Positions 36,646-45,909 of a DNA stretch of 64,000 bases are shown here, in pieces. Under the pieces are notes generated by a model. That model ran no database searches. It was not told the origin of the DNA and was given only the letters and a program-made list of their open reading frames with translations. Location of the stretch: contig OZ024807.1 in assembly GCA_964017045.1 (NCBI GenBank), positions 13,215,241 to 13,279,240 on the forward strand, in the 5' to 3' direction. The translations under genes were made by a program, and so were the position numbers. This stretch comes from Omphiscola glabra (Eukaryota > Mollusca > Gastropoda > Lymnaeidae). Positions within the stretch are counted from its first letter, which is position 1, and each line of letters starts with the position of its first letter.

Positions 36646-38140
36646 CATTGGAGTTTCGATTAAATGCGTGAGACTAGTTTAAAGACCGACAAGGGCGTCA
36701 CCGAATTGTGCGAAGTGTACGCGAGGAGGGAAATAAGTCTTAGTTCATGAGGAGTGGGGCTCATAGTCCCAGCTACTTCGCAAACTAGTTGTGCTGTGGT
36801 AACCCACAGTAGAACCCCTCTGGCGCCCAATGCTTCCCCGGGATGGTTGGGGGAAGATATTAGGACGTAAATATACCATCCCAACTCCTAGGAAGGTCGA
36901 TCGTGTGCACTGTGTGTATGCACAGAGTCGGACCGACCGGGTGTCCCTGGGTTGGGGCGACCTCCAGCAGAGATCCCGATCGAGCGGACTCGGGTGGGGG
37001 CCGGTTTTGCAAAGGGACATCTCCAACGTGCCGATTCGATACCCGATACTCGGGCGTAAAAAGGGGGGGGGAGGGTGCTTTGGGGAGGGCATAAGGAGCA
37101 ATTGCTCGATGGCCCGCTGATGCCATTTCCTCATGTGACATTTCAGTCCATAAACATTTGTTGCCGTTCACAGAATGTGATTATGCAATGCAAACAAAGA
37201 GGAAAGTAGAAAAAAAAGGACACCAGAAAGACATCTGAAAATTATCTTGAAAGAATTCTGTCTATGCCATGCTGTAAAAGAGGCAGGAGAGTTAAGTGTT
37301 GTCCACTTGCAAAGCACTTCGGTGGACATATATAGGGCTGGAAACTAGGATGCAGGTGACTATTTGACTTAGTCAGTTGAGACCAATGACAACCATTAGT
37401 AGCCATTAGCGATTAACTTGTAAGTTGCGCTTCGTCACAGAGTAGCAGCCAAGTCATCGCGCCGGTTTTTTTTTCTTTCTATTGTATATCATACATGCCT
37501 ATAAAATGCAGAGTGCCAATGAACCAATGACTATAAAGTTTCAGTAACATAGGCTCAACAGTTTGATCTATCACTATCAGTTGATTTGGCGCTGAACGTT
37601 GCTGGCTCACTTACTTAAATACATCTGCTCGTCTATGCTGACATGTCGTATTTATGTTTTACATATCTTTTGTCACTCCAGGTTATTACGAGTTCTGATT
37701 GGTGCATTATCTCGCCTGTGAGTTTTTCCGGTGCACACCAAGCTGCGCATATTATAGAAACATACAGTTACAAATTATTATTTAAAAAAGAAAAAAAAAG
37801 GAAATATCTTATTTTGATGTTGTCTACATATACAATGGCGACCTCAGTGCGTGAACTTCCCATCTACTAAATTTACTTGACAAAACATGTATTGAAATAA
37901 CGTACTTTATAAGATTACCAATTAGTCTACCGCCGCCGCCCCCCGTACACCTAAGCCCATGAACTACATTAATATTCAAATATCCCACCCCTGTTTGCAT
38001 GGCAGAATTATTACATCAACTATTTCCGTAAACAAAACAAAAATATATTAAGCACCAAACGCACTTGCGGTATTTTTAAGAATCTCTTTTAGCGCAGTAA
38101 TCAGGAATTTTAGAATTTTATTTAATGAAATCAACGCCAT
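36646..38140. other. GC-richer non-coding block; possible LTR-retroelement edge
   Basis: Positions 36700-37130 are GC-richer than the surroundings. TGGCGCCCAA at about 36821-36830 resembles the first ten bases of a tRNA-Lys primer-binding site. No matching second LTR or gag/pol frame was found, so this stays tentative. The rest shows no gene. Confidence 0.25.
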
Positions 38141-39280
38141 CTTCTTCTTCTTCTATATATTAAGGGCCCACGATCAATGTATTGATCATGCTGGATCCTA
38201 TGCATGTAGAGGGGATTTGCAATGTTTCTGTGCCTGGTATTGAAGAAGATATTTCACTGGTTGCTAGGGGGACACAGCAAGGGCATCAGGAACTGGGGTT
38301 GAAAGGCCTGATAATAATAATAATAATAATAAAGTTTATTTAAAAATCACGCTTCATCCCCAAAGGCTCGAAGCGCGTAAAATAAATCCGATGTTAGATG
38401 TTCGAGAGGCCTCACTGCTGCCTGTTAGGCGCACGTGAACTACATCTCCCCATCTCCGGGTTTTCAGGATGATACAGGTTTGTGTGAATTCCGTAGGTAG
38501 GTAAAATGACGGCAAAGTGGTGCACGGAAAATGTTAAATTAGTCCAGTGCCACTGCTGAATCTGGTAACGCTCCGATGTTAGATGTTCGAGAGGCCTCAC
38601 TGCTGCCTGTTAGGCGCACGTGAAGTCCATCTCCCCATCTCCCGGTTTTCAGGATGATACAGGTTTGTGTGAATTCCGTAGGTAGGTAAAATGGCGGCAA
38701 AGTGGTGCAAGGTAGTTACATGTCGGGTGTACAAACTACATGTTTCACTATTCCGTTGTTGATTCTACAGTAGTTTTTGTTAACATATATTGCAACCCCT
38801 TCCTTTGGATTTGATGCTGTCGGTTGTTCCTTCGGCACGGAAAATGTTAAATTAGTCCAGTGCCACTGCTGAATCTGGTAACGTTTCGTTAAGCCATGTT
38901 TCTGTCAGGCACATTAAAGAGCTCATACGAAATTGATAACCTGGACAATACCGCCGTGAACTCGACAACGATCGAAAGCTTCAAGGCCGCCCTGGCATCT
39001 GCTAGGGGCCGTTAGATTGGCAACATCGCTTCCCCAACCGTTGCACATATGCCAATATATGGATGCAGCAACGTACCGAACCAGAACCAGAACCAGAACC
39101 AGAAATCCTTACAGAAACAACCCACGTCATCCATCCTGTTACGTAGTGATCCAACGTTTCCCAATACAACATGTGGAAGAAAGGCTCGCTGTCCTATGTT
39201 TCTGCATTTGAAACGAATGCCTCTACTTCTTCCCTGCTTTCTTCCTCTCAGTCGTGAATTGGTCGCCATTTGTTGTTGAC
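38141..39280 (-). mobile_element. LINE-A copy, internally deleted and rearranged
   Basis: On the minus strand, 39260-39113 encodes the start of an APE-type endonuclease (LGNVGSLRNRMDD). From 38935 down to 38392 the endonuclease continues with a stop-containing relict of the TETWLNE-type block (NMA*RN, then a PDSAVALD-like stretch) and a YLPTEFT-like block. A unit of about 185 bp from this part is duplicated (about 38392-38576 and 38577 onward). The reverse transcriptase is missing. The element ends with the LINE-A 3' UTR (38310-38141) and a GAAGAAGAAG tail. A foreign 3' terminus with an ATA microsatellite lies at 38311-38391, and another LINE (38937-39112) splits the endonuclease. Confidence 0.7.
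38937..39112 (+). mobile_element. LINE-C 3' end nested in LINE-A
   Basis: The plus strand encodes the last RT residues (NTAVNSTTIESFKAALASAR, then GR and a stop). A short 3' UTR and an ACCAGA hexanucleotide tail follow. It sits inside, and opposite to, the LINE-A endonuclease, so it inserted later. Confidence 0.75.
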
Positions 39281-39532
39281 ATGGCGGAAGTTTACAAAAA
39301 TGGCGGAAGTGACATCTTTATACCAGGCTGACTATTTTGATATCCGAAGTCCATATTAAAGCTGTTTCCCGCGAAGAAAAAGACACAAAACATACAAGAA
39401 AATCGTCCGTAGTAGATCAATTTTTACTTGAGTGAAACAAAATTAAATCTAACGTGTAAAAACTGTAAAAAAGCTGAAAAAGATGCACTGATGCAATCGA
39501 GTCGCCTGCAGAGCAGCGCCCCGGAAGCAAAA

Positions 39533-39765
39533 TATAATAGACGCAAACGTGTCAAGTGTAGTCGCCTCAACTGTTGCTTTTGGAAGCTTGTTCCAGTCCC
39601 TGATTGTCCTTGGCCGGAATGAGCAATTCCTGTATTGTGTTCTTGCCGTTATGAGCCGGAACTGCCTGTCATGGCCTCGTCTAGGAAGGGAGAGGGACGA
39701 GTTTCTGTTTGATATTGGAGCAGTGGACAACCCGTTTTTATCTGGTAGCGTTAGTGACATTGTTA
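39533..39765 (-). mobile_element. LINE-A reverse-transcriptase C-terminal fragment
   Basis: The minus-strand frame includes RRGHDRQFRLITAR and RTIRDWNKLPKATVEA, a typical jockey/CR1 RT C-terminus. It aligns closely with 42915-43100. No 3' UTR follows, so it is a separate fragment from the copy at 38141-39280. Confidence 0.8.
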
Positions 39766-40422
39766 CATAGAGAATGATGTAGTTTACAACATCATTAGAG
39801 AAAGGAATTTGCATTCAGTTGTAAGATGATCAGATTAGGTTCAGCTCTTTGTACATTTACATGAAAGGGTCAGGTGGGCGAACAGGTACTGAGTGCCAAT
39901 GGAGCAGTGGCGTAGAAGGAGGGATTGGAGGGTGCTGTCTACCCCGGGCTGCAATTTTTTTTTTATACATAGAAGTACACCATTTTCGGTCAGCTTCAGA
40001 TTGTTTTGTTCGTGTAAAAATCTTGGTCCACCTGGGGGGGGGGGGGACACTAACCCATGGTACGCCCCTTAACAGGAGAGGTGTTTGTGTGAAAATATGT
40101 TTTACATACCTGTCTTTCACATGGCAAGCGTAATTCCGCATGGCAAGTGTATCGGGGCTCACATGGCAAAATAAATCGTGTCTCACATGGTAATTAAATC
40201 ATGTCTCGCGTGGCGAACATTTGTGTGTGTGTCTTCTTACCTTAACACCACCTTATGGAAATATTCTTAATGGCAATACATAAAGTCAATTGTAAAAAAA
40301 AAACCAACAACTAGGGTTGGTGTCACCTGTTGCGCTGTTAACTAATGGTGACACTCCTCTGATGTGCGTATATATATATATACATAATTATTATAATTTA
40401 AAATAAATAAAAATAGGAAAGA

Positions 40423-40597
40423 GCCGAGGTGTAGAAAGGAGGGCGGTGGGCCCCGGGCCGATGTGTAGAAAGGAGGGCGGTGCGCCCCGGGCCGAGGTGT
40501 AGAAAGGAGGGCGGTGCGCCCCGGGCCAAGGTGTAGAAAGGAGGGCGGTTGGCCCCGGGCCGAGGTGTAGAAAGGAGGGCGGTGCGTCCCGGGCAGT
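40423..40597. repeat. 34-bp GC-rich minisatellite, five copies
   Basis: Unit CGAGGTGTAGAAAGGAGGGC followed by GGTGCGCCCCGGGC, nearly perfect. Confidence 0.9.
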
Positions 40598-40871
40598 ATT
40601 TGATTCGTTGTTGCTTATTATTGAGAGAGCGGCATGTTCCTACAGCTGCAGAATTTTTTTCGTGAAAGTGGGCTGACCAAAGTCTTGCCCCCAAGCCCCC
40701 ACCCTCCGGGAGGCATTAACTCTAGCTACGCCACCGAGAACAAGTATGGTCAGTTGTATAGCCTCGTTTAAGTTACCTCTAGTTCAGTATGAGTATGCAT
40801 ATGGTAGCCACATATAAGACCCATCTGTAGGAGTTAAAGTAGTCACAGAATCTCACCCGTTATTTTTTCAG

Positions 40872-40973
40872 GCTGGTGTGAACGAGGAGTCGAGAATAAA
40901 GAAACAGAATAAAGACGCCACTGAGAGGAATCTGCCACGCGGAAACATAAAGAAAATAAAAACTTTGAAATGA
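40872..40973 (+). CDS. Possible isolated terminal exon (tentative)
   Basis: An acceptor (TATTTTTTCAG) is followed by 33 codons rich in Lys, Asn and Arg (beginning AGVNEESRIKKQNK) and a TGA. The composition looks coding, but I found no partner exon upstream and no family. It could be chance. Confidence 0.18.
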   Translation, partial: AGVNEESRIKKQNKDATERNLPRGNIKKIKTLK

Positions 40974-41423
40974 CTGGAAGAAACAGGTCCCAACACGCGG
41001 ACGACGCCCATGACGTTGTGAACAAATCGGCCATTCAAGTGCCGTGACTTATCGATCCAACCTTCGATCCGAACGATTGAATCGACCGCCTGGCCCATAC
41101 GATTATTCTACCCGTACACAATTGTTCAACCTCAAGCTGTCGTGGGCGTATGCCCAATGGAGGGACTAGAAAATAGTCATTTTAAATGTAAATTAACAAT
41201 TATAGGCCTACTCGAACCTCAGGCTTTACATTTCTCCTCAGTTGTTTTTAAAGATTAAACAAAACACACTTTTACATACAAATATTATTATTTTTTTTTT
41301 TGTGTGTGGAAAATCTGGCGAAAAAAAAATCCCAACCAAATATTCCCATTTGCCAACAAGAAAACAAACATTATATATTTATTCTTATTTCTTATAACGA
41401 GTTCACATGTGATTGTTCTCTAC

Positions 41424-41788
41424 CAGGGGTGAGCAACCTGCGGCCTGCTGAACCACTAAATGCGGCCTGCAAGTCCTTCCGGTAACTTGATTATTGTTTT
41501 ACGAACTTTTGGTAAAATGTAAAGATTGTAAAATTTTTTAGTTTTAGCAAAAGCCTTTGTTAATTTATATCCACCATGTTAAATTGTTAAACTGCGATAA
41601 CAACCATAATCGCAAATTTAAAAAAAAAATAAAAAAATTAAACTGCTTGATTTCGAACTCAATTCGAAGTGAATTTTCAGAATGTATATTAAGAATCATC
41701 ATTAAATAAATAAAAATCATGCGGCGGCCAACATTTTTTAATAGTTTCCCCATGCGGAACTCTACATAAAAAGGGTTGCTCACCCCTG
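41424..41788. mobile_element. hAT-type MITE, 365 bp, perfect 15-bp TIRs
   Basis: The ends CAGGGGTGAGCAACC and GGTTGCTCACCCCTG are exact reverse complements. The interior is AT-rich without a transposase frame. The flanking octamers (TTCTCTAC and TTCCACAT) match only weakly, so the target-site duplication has decayed or been lost. Confidence 0.85.
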
Positions 41789-41813
41789 TTCCACATTAAA
41801 CTCCCGTAATATT

Positions 41814-42306
41814 GTGATTACATCGGTATATCATTGGCCTACTACATCGGTATATCGTCATAGGCCTACTACATCGGTATATCATAGGCCAGCTACATCG
41901 GTATGTCATAGGCCTACTACATCGGTATATCATAGGCCTACTATATCGGTATATCATAGGCCTACTACATCTGTATATCATAGGCCAACTACATCGGTAT
42001 GTCATAGGCCTACTACATCAGTATGTCATGGGCCTACTATATCGGTATGTCATAGGCCTACTACATCGGTATATCATATGCCTACTACATCGGTATATCA
42101 TAGGCCTACTATATCGGTATGTCATAGGCCTACGATATCGTTATATCATAGGCCTACTACATCGGTATATCATAGGCAAACTACATAGTTATATCATAGG
42201 CCTACTACATCGGTATAACATAGGCCAACTACATCGATATGTCATAGGCCTACTACATCGATATGTCATAGGCCAACTACATCGATATGTCATAGGCCTA
42301 CTACAG
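41814..42306. repeat. 24-bp minisatellite, ~20 copies
   Basis: Unit ATCGGTATATCATAGGCCTA followed by CTAC. The 24-bp period keeps open frames (TTSVYHRP and related octads) on both strands; these are not genes. Confidence 0.92.
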
Positions 42307-42751
42307 ATCGAAGCCAGCCCATTGAATTATAACTTTGGTTGACGCCCATGCCATGTCAGGTACCAATCTCACACAGTATACAAAGGGAACGGAGGGTACA
42401 TACAAAAACAATCTCAACCAAGTTCAATCACGTGGCCAGATATATTCAGAGTCAGTACGGTGGGCAAGGCGTGAATGGGATTTGCTAAACGTTACACAGC
42501 ACAGTCGTCGCGTGAGATTTAGATCCTGCATCGTATTGTTCTCCTGACGTGCCAACGGTTGTTGTTCCCCGAGTCTGTATAAGTCTGAGACGACATTTCA
42601 AGGGATTGAACTTTTCATACGTGAGTACCGTAGTTCCAATGTTTGTACACGTGATCAGTGGTGTTCAAACCGTAAAAAAAGTAAAAGTAGAACTAATTAT
42701 TAGGTTACCGCCATTTTAGCGCACGTGACAGTGAGGCCACGTGATGCATCT

Positions 42752-43596
42752 CTTCTTCTTCTTCTTCAATATATTAAGGGCCCACGATCAATTTATTGAT
42801 AATTCTGGCTCCTATTCATGTAAAGTGGATTGGAAATGTTTCTGTGCCTGGTATTGATGAGGATATTTCACTGGTTGCATGAGTTACTTAGTGAGGGTAT
42901 CATGCACTGGGGGTTGGAAGGCCTGAGGCAATAGACGCAAATGTGTCAAGTGTTGTAGTCTCAACTGTTCCTTTTGAAAGCTTGTTCCAGTCCCTGATTG
43001 TCTTTGGCAGGGATGAGCAGTTCCTATACCGGCTTCTTGCTGGTATGAGCCGGAACTGCCTGTCATGGCCTCGTCGCTGTCTATGGGGGAGAGGGACGAG
43101 ATTCTATTTAATGCCAGAGCAGTGGACTAGCCCATTATTTATCTTGTAAATCATGGGGAGCCTGGATAGTCATCGCCGTTCCTCCAATAGTGACCAGCCC
43201 AGTGTTTCCAGCATGCTGCCAACACTAGACGTATTCCTGTAGCGGTTTAGGACAAAGCATGCTGCCCGACGCTGTACTGCCTCCAACCTGTCGATGCTCT
43301 TCTGAGTGAATAGGTCCCAGACCGAAGATGCATAATCTAAAAGCTTTATAGGCTCTTTCTTTCACACCGGAGTTGCTAATCTTTAGATTACGCCATTAAG
43401 AACCCCATGGTCTTGTTTGCCTGGTTGCACACATTGTTAATGTGCTCGTCCCAGCGGACCTGTCTTTGAATTGTAACACCCAGCTCCTTGAATTTGTAGA
43501 AGACTTGATGACAAATCTGGAAAACAGCAAGTAAACTGATGTGCTGGTGATGAACTTCTCAAAGGCCTTTGACCTTGTCAATCATAGTTTGCTTCA
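42752..43596 (-). mobile_element. LINE-A copy with inverted 5' segment
   Basis: From about 43510 down to 42910 the minus strand carries RT C-terminal blocks (RNTSSVGSMLETLGWSLLEE, then TIRDWNKLSKGTVE), with frame breaks. The 3' UTR and a GAAGAAGAAG tail follow at 42752. The segment 43512-43596 reads instead on the plus strand as TDVLVMNFSKAFDLVNHSLL, the RT motif A region with the catalytic Asp changed to Asn and a stop just upstream. A 5' piece inverted against the 3' piece is the mark of twin priming. Confidence 0.8.
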
Positions 43597-43773
43597 ATAA
43601 AATAATATCGAAGCACATTTTGGCGTCTAGGGACATCTGTCCCCCCCGCCCCCACTTTAGCTACGCCTCTGGAGCACAGGTTGCGAACCATTTATTTTAA
43701 GTGTGCAGAACTAAACACATGCACTGTTTGAGTGGGTTCATTAACGTGCCCAATAGCTAAATAACATTACCAG
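43590..43773. repeat. Segmental duplication copy 1
   Basis: About 184 bp matching 45065-45248 at roughly 85% identity, in direct orientation. It holds the right end of a small hAT element (TTTAGCTACGCCTCTG), its GAGCACAG target duplication, the end of an older hAT element, and about 75 bp of shared flank through GTTTGAGTGGG to CATTACCAGAT. Confidence 0.8.
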
Positions 43774-44298
43774 ATTAATGATTGGGACAAGAGATGTGTG
43801 AAAAGAAATACAATGATAATTATTTATCTTTAGCTGCATTTAAATTTAAACGAAATAGCCATTCAATTAATTGGTTTTAATTTGTTGTTTTTTCAAATTT
43901 AGTATGACCTCATTTTTAGTTAAGTGTCATGATGCCAAGCAATAGAATACTCTCCAAAAAAATCAATTGCCGCGATGCCTTCCCGGTTAAAGCGGGCACA
44001 AACAAAACAAACAAACAAACACTTAATATATTATTGCTATTGGTTTTGAGAAATCTTTAATTTTTTCCAAGAATTTCCAGCATTCAAACGTTTTTATAAA
44101 ATACGACCGCAACACCACCAACGACAACATCCATTTTAAGTTAAGTTAAAGACGTGGTTATGAAATATGCGTAGTGTGCAGTGAACTCCCTTTCTCCTAT
44201 TACCTCCCTGTATCTAAAGAAATCTCATTGGAAGACGTTCTAAAAAAATGTACGATTACATCTGTTATTCTGAGCTACGTCCACCGCAAGGGTTAGAC

Positions 44299-44481
44299 CA
44301 GTGATTCTCAACCTTCCTAACGCCACGACCCCTTAATAAAGTTCCACAAAATTATTTTCGTTGCTACTTCATAACTGTAGAGCATAAGTGTTTTTCCGAT
44401 GGCCTTAGGCCTTAGGTGACCATTGGGAAAGGGTTGTTCAAACCCGAAAGGGGGTCGCGACCCACAGGTTGAGATCCGCTG
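44299..44481. mobile_element. SPIN-like hAT MITE (copy b)
   Basis: Begins CAGTGATTCTCAACCTTCC and ends CCACAGGTTGAGATCCGCTG. Inside are TTTTCGTTGCTACTTCATAA and GGGGGTCGCGACCCACAGG, as in SPIN elements. The flanking 8-mers GGTTAGAC and GATTAGAC match at seven of eight bases and have a central TA, the known preference of this hAT group. No transposase. Confidence 0.85.
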
Positions 44482-44807
44482 GATTAGACTCTAATGTCAA
44501 CAAGGCACGTCAAAATTGATGATCAATAACCTAATCAAGTTTAGAATCCGATATCGGCACACACACAAAAGGAGGGGGGGGGGAAAGGTGTAGGTGGGGA
44601 GCGAGAGGGACGTGCCTCGATGCCATTTCTAAGGATTGCATTATTGGCACCCTGTCGGGTGTAAATCTCTATAGCCTGGGGGCTATAACAATAAATAACA
44701 CCCTCTTCTTTTATTTCTCCGGTGTCAGAGTTGATTCAAAGAACAAGCCACTATTGAAAATTAAATATCAAATCACTTGTAGGCGTGGCTAATATATTCA
44801 TTTAAAG

Positions 44808-45166
44808 CCAGTGCCTCCCAACCTTTTGGACTCGATGAGCCCCTACTTAGAATCGAGGGGGAGGGGGGAACTCATAAGTCCGACTTATTTCTTAAAAGAT
44901 TCGGGCATTGTGTTTAGTATTTTTATTTCCTGGAGCGATTGCGGAGCCCATGAAAAGGGCACGTGGAGCACAGCAGAGGCGTAGCTAGAGTGTTTGGCGC
45001 CCGGGGACATGATTCATTTTAAAGAGCCTCCCTTTCTTTTTTCAACACTCAAACCCATTATTTCTTCGATAAAATAATATCAAAGCACATTTTGGTGCCA
45101 AGGGGAATCTGCCCCCGCCCGCCTCCCCTTTAGCTACCCCTCTGGAGCACAGGTTGGGAGCCACTT
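44808..45166. mobile_element. hAT-type MITE, host of a nested element
   Basis: The ends CAGTGCCTCCCAACCT and AGGTTGGGAGCCACTT are inverted repeats with few mismatches. Perfect 8-bp target duplications ATTTAAAG (44800-44807 and 45167-45174) flank it, again centred on TA. A second MITE (44974-45144) is inserted inside. Confidence 0.8.
44974..45144. mobile_element. Nested hAT MITE with CAGAGGCGTAGCTA ends
   Basis: Ends CAGAGGCGTAGCTA and TAGCTACCCCTCTG (one mismatch). Perfect 8-bp target duplications GAGCACAG lie on both sides (44966-44973 and 45145-45152). It is inserted in the element at 44808-45166. Confidence 0.85.
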
Positions 45167-45248
45167 ATTTAAAGTGTGCAGGACTAAATTCCTGCACTGT
45201 TTGAGTGGGCTCATTAATCGTGCCCAATAACTAAATAACATTACCAGA
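45065..45248. repeat. Segmental duplication copy 2
   Basis: Counterpart of 43590-43773. Because both copies share the same hAT insertion junction and unique-looking flank, duplication of DNA explains them better than two insertions. Confidence 0.8.
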
Positions 45249-45401
45249 TAATGAATTTCAGTACCTCTATTATCTATGTTATATTATCAGCAAGACCCAG
45301 GCTGCAGATCAGCCACACCCCAGTTGATACTTGGGCATATCTTTTAATTAGGTTCCAAACCTTTCGCGTCCACCCCACCCTGGACTTATCAAATGAAATG
45401 T

Positions 45402-45605
45402 GCCGACGGGTCACCTGTAACACAAACATGATAATTATAATGTTTGCATCAACTTTAGCTGAATAACACGTGCAGACGGGTCACTTGTAACACATTCATG
45501 ATCATTCTAACGTATCCATCAACTTTAGCTGAATAACACGTACACACGGGTCACTTGTAACACATTCATGATCATTCTAATGTATCCATTAACTTTAGCT
45601 GTTTT
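45402..45605. repeat. 70-bp tandem repeat, three copies
   Basis: Unit containing ACGGGTCACTTGTAACACAT and CATCAACTTTAGCTGAATAA, repeated three times upstream of the TRIM-type gene. Confidence 0.85.
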
Positions 45606-45853
45606 CTTCTCCAGAATGTGTCTCCGTTGAACGGTAACAACGTTTCAAGGCTTGGACATGAGCCACCACTAATTACGATAGATGGCAGCAATCCGGACCG
45701 CATTCAGTTGAGTGGGTTTATCGGATAGCTGCTGATTTTGAACTCTGAAATCAAGTTTAGCAGATTTATAAATATAAATCTCAGATTAAAAAAAAATCAT
45801 TACTGAAAAACAGAACCTCTGGTTAATCAGCTGATATGGCCGTCCATCAATAA

Positions 45854-45887
<34 letters not shown>

Positions 45888-45909
45888 CCCAAAGTCTTAA
45901 CGTCCGGAA

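Noticed and set aside
39903..40078. Possible MITE with CAGTGGCGTAGAAGG left end
   Set aside because: The right end (TACGCCCCTTAAC) is only loosely complementary and no target duplication is seen.
41796..42342. Overlapping ORFs on both strands (TTSVYHRP, MIYRCSRP)
   Set aside because: Translation of the 24-bp minisatellite in several frames.
45857..45885. Poly(A) tract upstream of the TRIM-type gene as a retrocopy tail
   Set aside because: It lies before the start codon, so it cannot be the tail of a sense retrocopy of this gene; more likely a simple homopolymer or the tail of an unidentified short insertion.
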